Assembly: GCA_002307215.1 (NCBI GenBank)
Contig: DBTU01000044.1
Location: forward strand, 1-8,156
DNA length: 8,156 bases
Source: Lachnoclostridium sp. UBA1308
GTDB lineage: Bacteria; Bacillota; Clostridia; Lachnospirales; Lachnospiraceae
Reading direction: 5' to 3'
In this document: piece after piece, positions 7,201 to 8,156 of the stretch
Layout: each line of letters opens with the position of its first letter
Numbering within the stretch: position 1 is the stretch's first letter
Made by a program: the position numbers and the translations under genes
Notes under the pieces: generated by a model
What the model saw: the letters and a program-made list of their open reading frames with translations, nothing else
The model's database searches: none
What the model was told of the DNA's origin: nothing

Positions 7201-8075
7201 TGGACAACGATATACTGCAGGCCGGTGATGAACTGACCGAAGGTAGTGTAAATCCTCATGATATCTTAAAGATTAAAGGAATCCGTGCAGTTCAGGATTA
7301 TATGATACAAGAGGTACAAAGAGTTTACCGTCTGCAAGGTGTTGAGATCAATGATAAGCATATTGAGGTTATTGTTCGTCAGATGCTGAAGAAAGTTCGT
7401 ATCGAAACAAACGGGGATACAATGTTCTTGCCGGGTACGCTTGTTGATATCCTAGAATATCAAGATGAGAATCTAATATTACAGGAGAAGGGTTTGGAAC
7501 TGGCCGACGGAAGACAGGTAATGCTCGGTATTACTAAGGCATCCCTTGCAACAAACTCCTTCTTGTCAGCAGCATCCTTCCAGGAGACAACTAAGGTTCT
7601 TACCGAAGCAGCTATTAAGGGCAAGGTTGACCCGTTGATTGGTCTTAAGGAAAATGTTATTATCGGTAAGTTGATTCCTGCCGGCACCGGCATGAAGAGA
7701 TACCGTAGTGTTAAGCTTGACACTGATACTCCTGAGGAATATATGCTTTCCGAGGAGCTTGAGGGTGATGGAAGCTATTTAGATGAATTTGGTAACTTTG
7801 AATATTCCGAGGAAAGCTATAATGATGAAGAATTCTTAAGCGACGAGTTTGAGGAAGAGGGCATTTATGAGCCGGAAGATGGAATAGCAGAAATCGTATA
7901 TGATGAAGATAAATATGCCAATAAGGAAGATCTTCTACAGAGAGAAGATGCTCTCGACAGAATGGATGACGCTCATGTAGGTTATGGAGAGAACTCCCAT
8001 AACGATGGTGACTGGACAGAAACCAAATTCAACCTCAAGGGTATAGCAGAAGACGATTATAGCGATGGACTTTAA
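4206..8075 (+). CDS. rpoC: DNA-directed RNA polymerase subunit β'
   Basis: This is the β' subunit, the catalytic pincer of RNA polymerase, which holds the active-site Mg2+ and carries the main σ-binding site. It is 1289 residues, against about 1200 in B. subtilis; the excess lies mostly in an acidic tail. Domains in order: the N-terminal zinc ribbon with C66, C68, C81 and C84 (CHCG...CDRCG); the clamp coiled coil at about 260-305 (YRRIINRNNRLKRLLELGAP), which binds σ; the catalytic NADFDGDQMA at 454-463, with D456, D458 and D460 holding Mg2+; the secondary-channel segment MMSDSGARGS; the bridge helix around 757-793 (HGARKGLSDTALRTADSGYL); the second zinc site C803, C878, C885, C888; and the trigger loop from 906 with M922, R923 and H926 (QLTMRTFHTGGVAGDD). 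The large proteobacterial insertion within the trigger loop is missing, as expected for a Gram-positive. From residue 1175 the chain becomes a 115-residue acidic tail. The start at 4206 is backed by a good ribosome-binding site and fits the family N-terminus. It follows rpoB, almost certainly in the same operon. Confidence 0.98.
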   Translation: MSEIASSFQEITYDAIKIGLASPEKIREWSKGEVRKPETINYRTLKPEKDGLFCERIFGPSKDWECHCGKYKKIRYKGVVCDRCGVEVTKASVRRERMGHIELAAPVSHIWYFKGIPSRMGLILDLSPRTLEKVLYFAAYIVLDRGTTDLQYKQVLNEKERQEAIEKYGFNSFRLGMGAESIQELLQAIDLEKESKELKRGLKDSTGQKRARIIKRLEVVEAFRESGNKPEWMILSVVPVIPPDLRPMVQLDGGRFATSDMNDLYRRIINRNNRLKRLLELGAPDIIVRNEKRMLQEAVDALIDNGRRGRPVTGPGNRALKSLSDMLKGKQGRFRQNLLGKRVDYSGRSVIVVGPELKIYQCGLPKEMAIELFKPFVMKELVAKGTAHNIKSAKKMVERLQSEVWDVLEEVIKEHPVMLNRAPTLHRLGIQAFEPVLVEGKAIKLHPLVCTAYNADFDGDQMAVHLPLSVEAQAECRFLLLSPNNLLKPSDGAPVAVPSQDMVLGIYYLTIERVMEGGVRHHFKSLNEAILAYENAVISLHEMVKIRRFGINNDGIEEIRTIQSTLGRFIFNEIIPQDLGFVDRTKDENYLKLEIDFLVSKKQLKPILEKCINIHGATKTAEILDAVKSIGYKYSTRAAMTVSISDMEVPSEKKQIIADAEATIENIAKEYRRGRMTEEERYNTVIDTWKQADKILTETLLGKLDKFNNIKMMSDSGARGSDKQIKQLAGMRGLMADTSGRTIELPIKSNLREGLDVLEYFISAHGARKGLSDTALRTADSGYLTRRLVDVSQDLIIREVDCCEGNESPGMWIKAFVDGKEIIEGLEERITGRYSCESIYDADGNMIVKANHMITPKRAAKVIATGTDKVKIRTILSCKSHIGVCAKCYGANMATGEAVQVGEAVGIIAAQSIGEPGTQLTMRTFHTGGVAGDDITQGLPRVEELFEARKPKGLAIIAEFGGVVMIKDTKKKREVIVTNNETMESKAYLIPYGSRIKVMDNDILQAGDELTEGSVNPHDILKIKGIRAVQDYMIQEVQRVYRLQGVEINDKHIEVIVRQMLKKVRIETNGDTMFLPGTLVDILEYQDENLILQEKGLELADGRQVMLGITKASLATNSFLSAASFQETTKVLTEAAIKGKVDPLIGLKENVIIGKLIPAGTGMKRYRSVKLDTDTPEEYMLSEELEGDGSYLDEFGNFEYSEESYNDEEFLSDEFEEEGIYEPEDGIAEIVYDEDKYANKEDLLQREDALDRMDDAHVGYGENSHNDGDWTETKFNLKGIAEDDYSDGL
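7728..8072 (+). other. Acidic C-terminal tail of β' (coding for residues 1175-1289)
   Basis: After the conserved end of β' (KENVIIGKLIPAGTGMKRY) come 115 residues with 41 Asp/Glu and 6 Lys/Arg, plus many Tyr, Phe, Gly, Ser and Asn. The most acidic stretch is about 1191-1225 and includes EEEGIYEPED. The last 50 residues are more mixed (for example LLQREDALDRMDD). Low complexity and charge suggest disorder. Many Firmicutes β' subunits stop soon after the conserved end or carry only a short tail. No known domain is recognised. Confidence 0.8.
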
Positions 8076-8156
8076 TATTTAAAATGAGACGCAAGATATG
8101 ACGCAACATAAGTCGCGACATAAGCAAAGGATTTAACTAAATAGAACATGCCCGGG
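8076..8156 (+). other. Intergenic segment after rpoC
   Basis: These 81 bases follow the rpoC stop. They contain the 12-bp repeats described separately, then an A/T-rich run, and end in CATGCCCGGG at the window edge. No complete intrinsic terminator (stem plus T-run) is present. ATG 8148-8150 is followed by only two codons (CCC GGG) and has no well-spaced ribosome-binding site, so I do not call a gene there. In many Firmicutes rpsL and the str operon lie next; this window cannot confirm it. Confidence 0.6.
8088..8123 (+). repeat. Three degenerate 12-bp tandem repeats
   Basis: Three units follow one another without a gap: GACGCAAGATAT (8088-8099), GACGCAACATAA (8100-8111) and GTCGCGACATAA (8112-8123). 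Units 1 and 2 match at 10 of 12 positions, as do units 2 and 3; units 1 and 3 match at 8 of 12. The third unit contains the 8-bp palindrome GTCGCGAC (8112-8119). The array lies 12 nt after the rpoC stop. The period is seen directly. Whether it is a protein-binding array, an RNA element or a slippage remnant cannot be told from sequence. Confidence 0.6.

Noticed and set aside
8148..8156. ATG CCC GGG as the start of the next gene
   Set aside because: Only three codons are visible, AAAGGA at 8126-8131 is too far upstream, and MPG does not match the usual RpsL start. CCCGGG may equally be half of a hairpin cut by the window edge.
1..8156. A previously undescribed multi-gene system in this window
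   Set aside because: About 95% of the window is accounted for by two complete, intact housekeeping genes. No accessory genes, integrase, transposase, CRISPR repeats or toxin-antitoxin-like pairs are visible on either strand.

Overview
This window is a core housekeeping locus: the rpoB–rpoC pair encoding the β and β' subunits of bacterial RNA polymerase, both complete and on the + strand. The organism is most likely a low-to-moderate GC Gram-positive anaerobe of the class Clostridia, probably Lachnospiraceae (Clostridium cluster XIVa). The reasons are the AT-leaning sequence, heavy AGA use alongside CGT for arginine, and the absence of the large lineage-specific insertions of the proteobacterial subunits. 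Stretches such as MSYSKQKEVLEMPNLIEV (β) and CHCGKYKKIRYKG (β') also resemble Lachnospiraceae proteins as I recall them. The family placement comes from memory of homologues, not from a search.

Layout. Bases 1-209 hold a strong σA-type promoter (TTGACA, 17-bp spacer, TAGTAT with an extended TGG) under an A/T-rich UP-like tract, then a leader of about 110 nt. rpoB starts at 210, set by a good Shine-Dalgarno at 194-201; an in-frame upstream ATG at 153 is less likely. rpoB ends at 4103. A gap of about 100 nt contains a 27-codon basic ORF whose ATG overlaps the rpoB stop (TGATG), and then the rpoC Shine-Dalgarno. rpoC runs 4206-8075. The last 81 bases hold three degenerate 12-bp tandem repeats and no recognisable terminator. 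The next gene (rpsL/str operon in many Firmicutes) is not visible.

How the genes work together. β and β' form the two pincers of the polymerase and share the active centre. β' brings the three catalytic aspartates of NADFDGDQMA, the bridge helix, the trigger loop and two zinc sites. β brings the rifampicin-pocket region and the paired lysines near the active site. All catalytic and structural motifs inspected are intact, and the classical rifampicin-resistance positions carry wild-type residues.

I see no mobile element, CRISPR array, defence system, tRNA or rRNA, and no evidence of a new multi-gene system. The most distinctive feature is that both subunits end in long acidic, probably disordered tails (about 78 and 115 residues) sharing the hexapeptide EEGIYE. 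Secondary points of interest are the coupled small ORF between the genes, the short ORF in the rpoB leader and the 12-bp repeats after rpoC.
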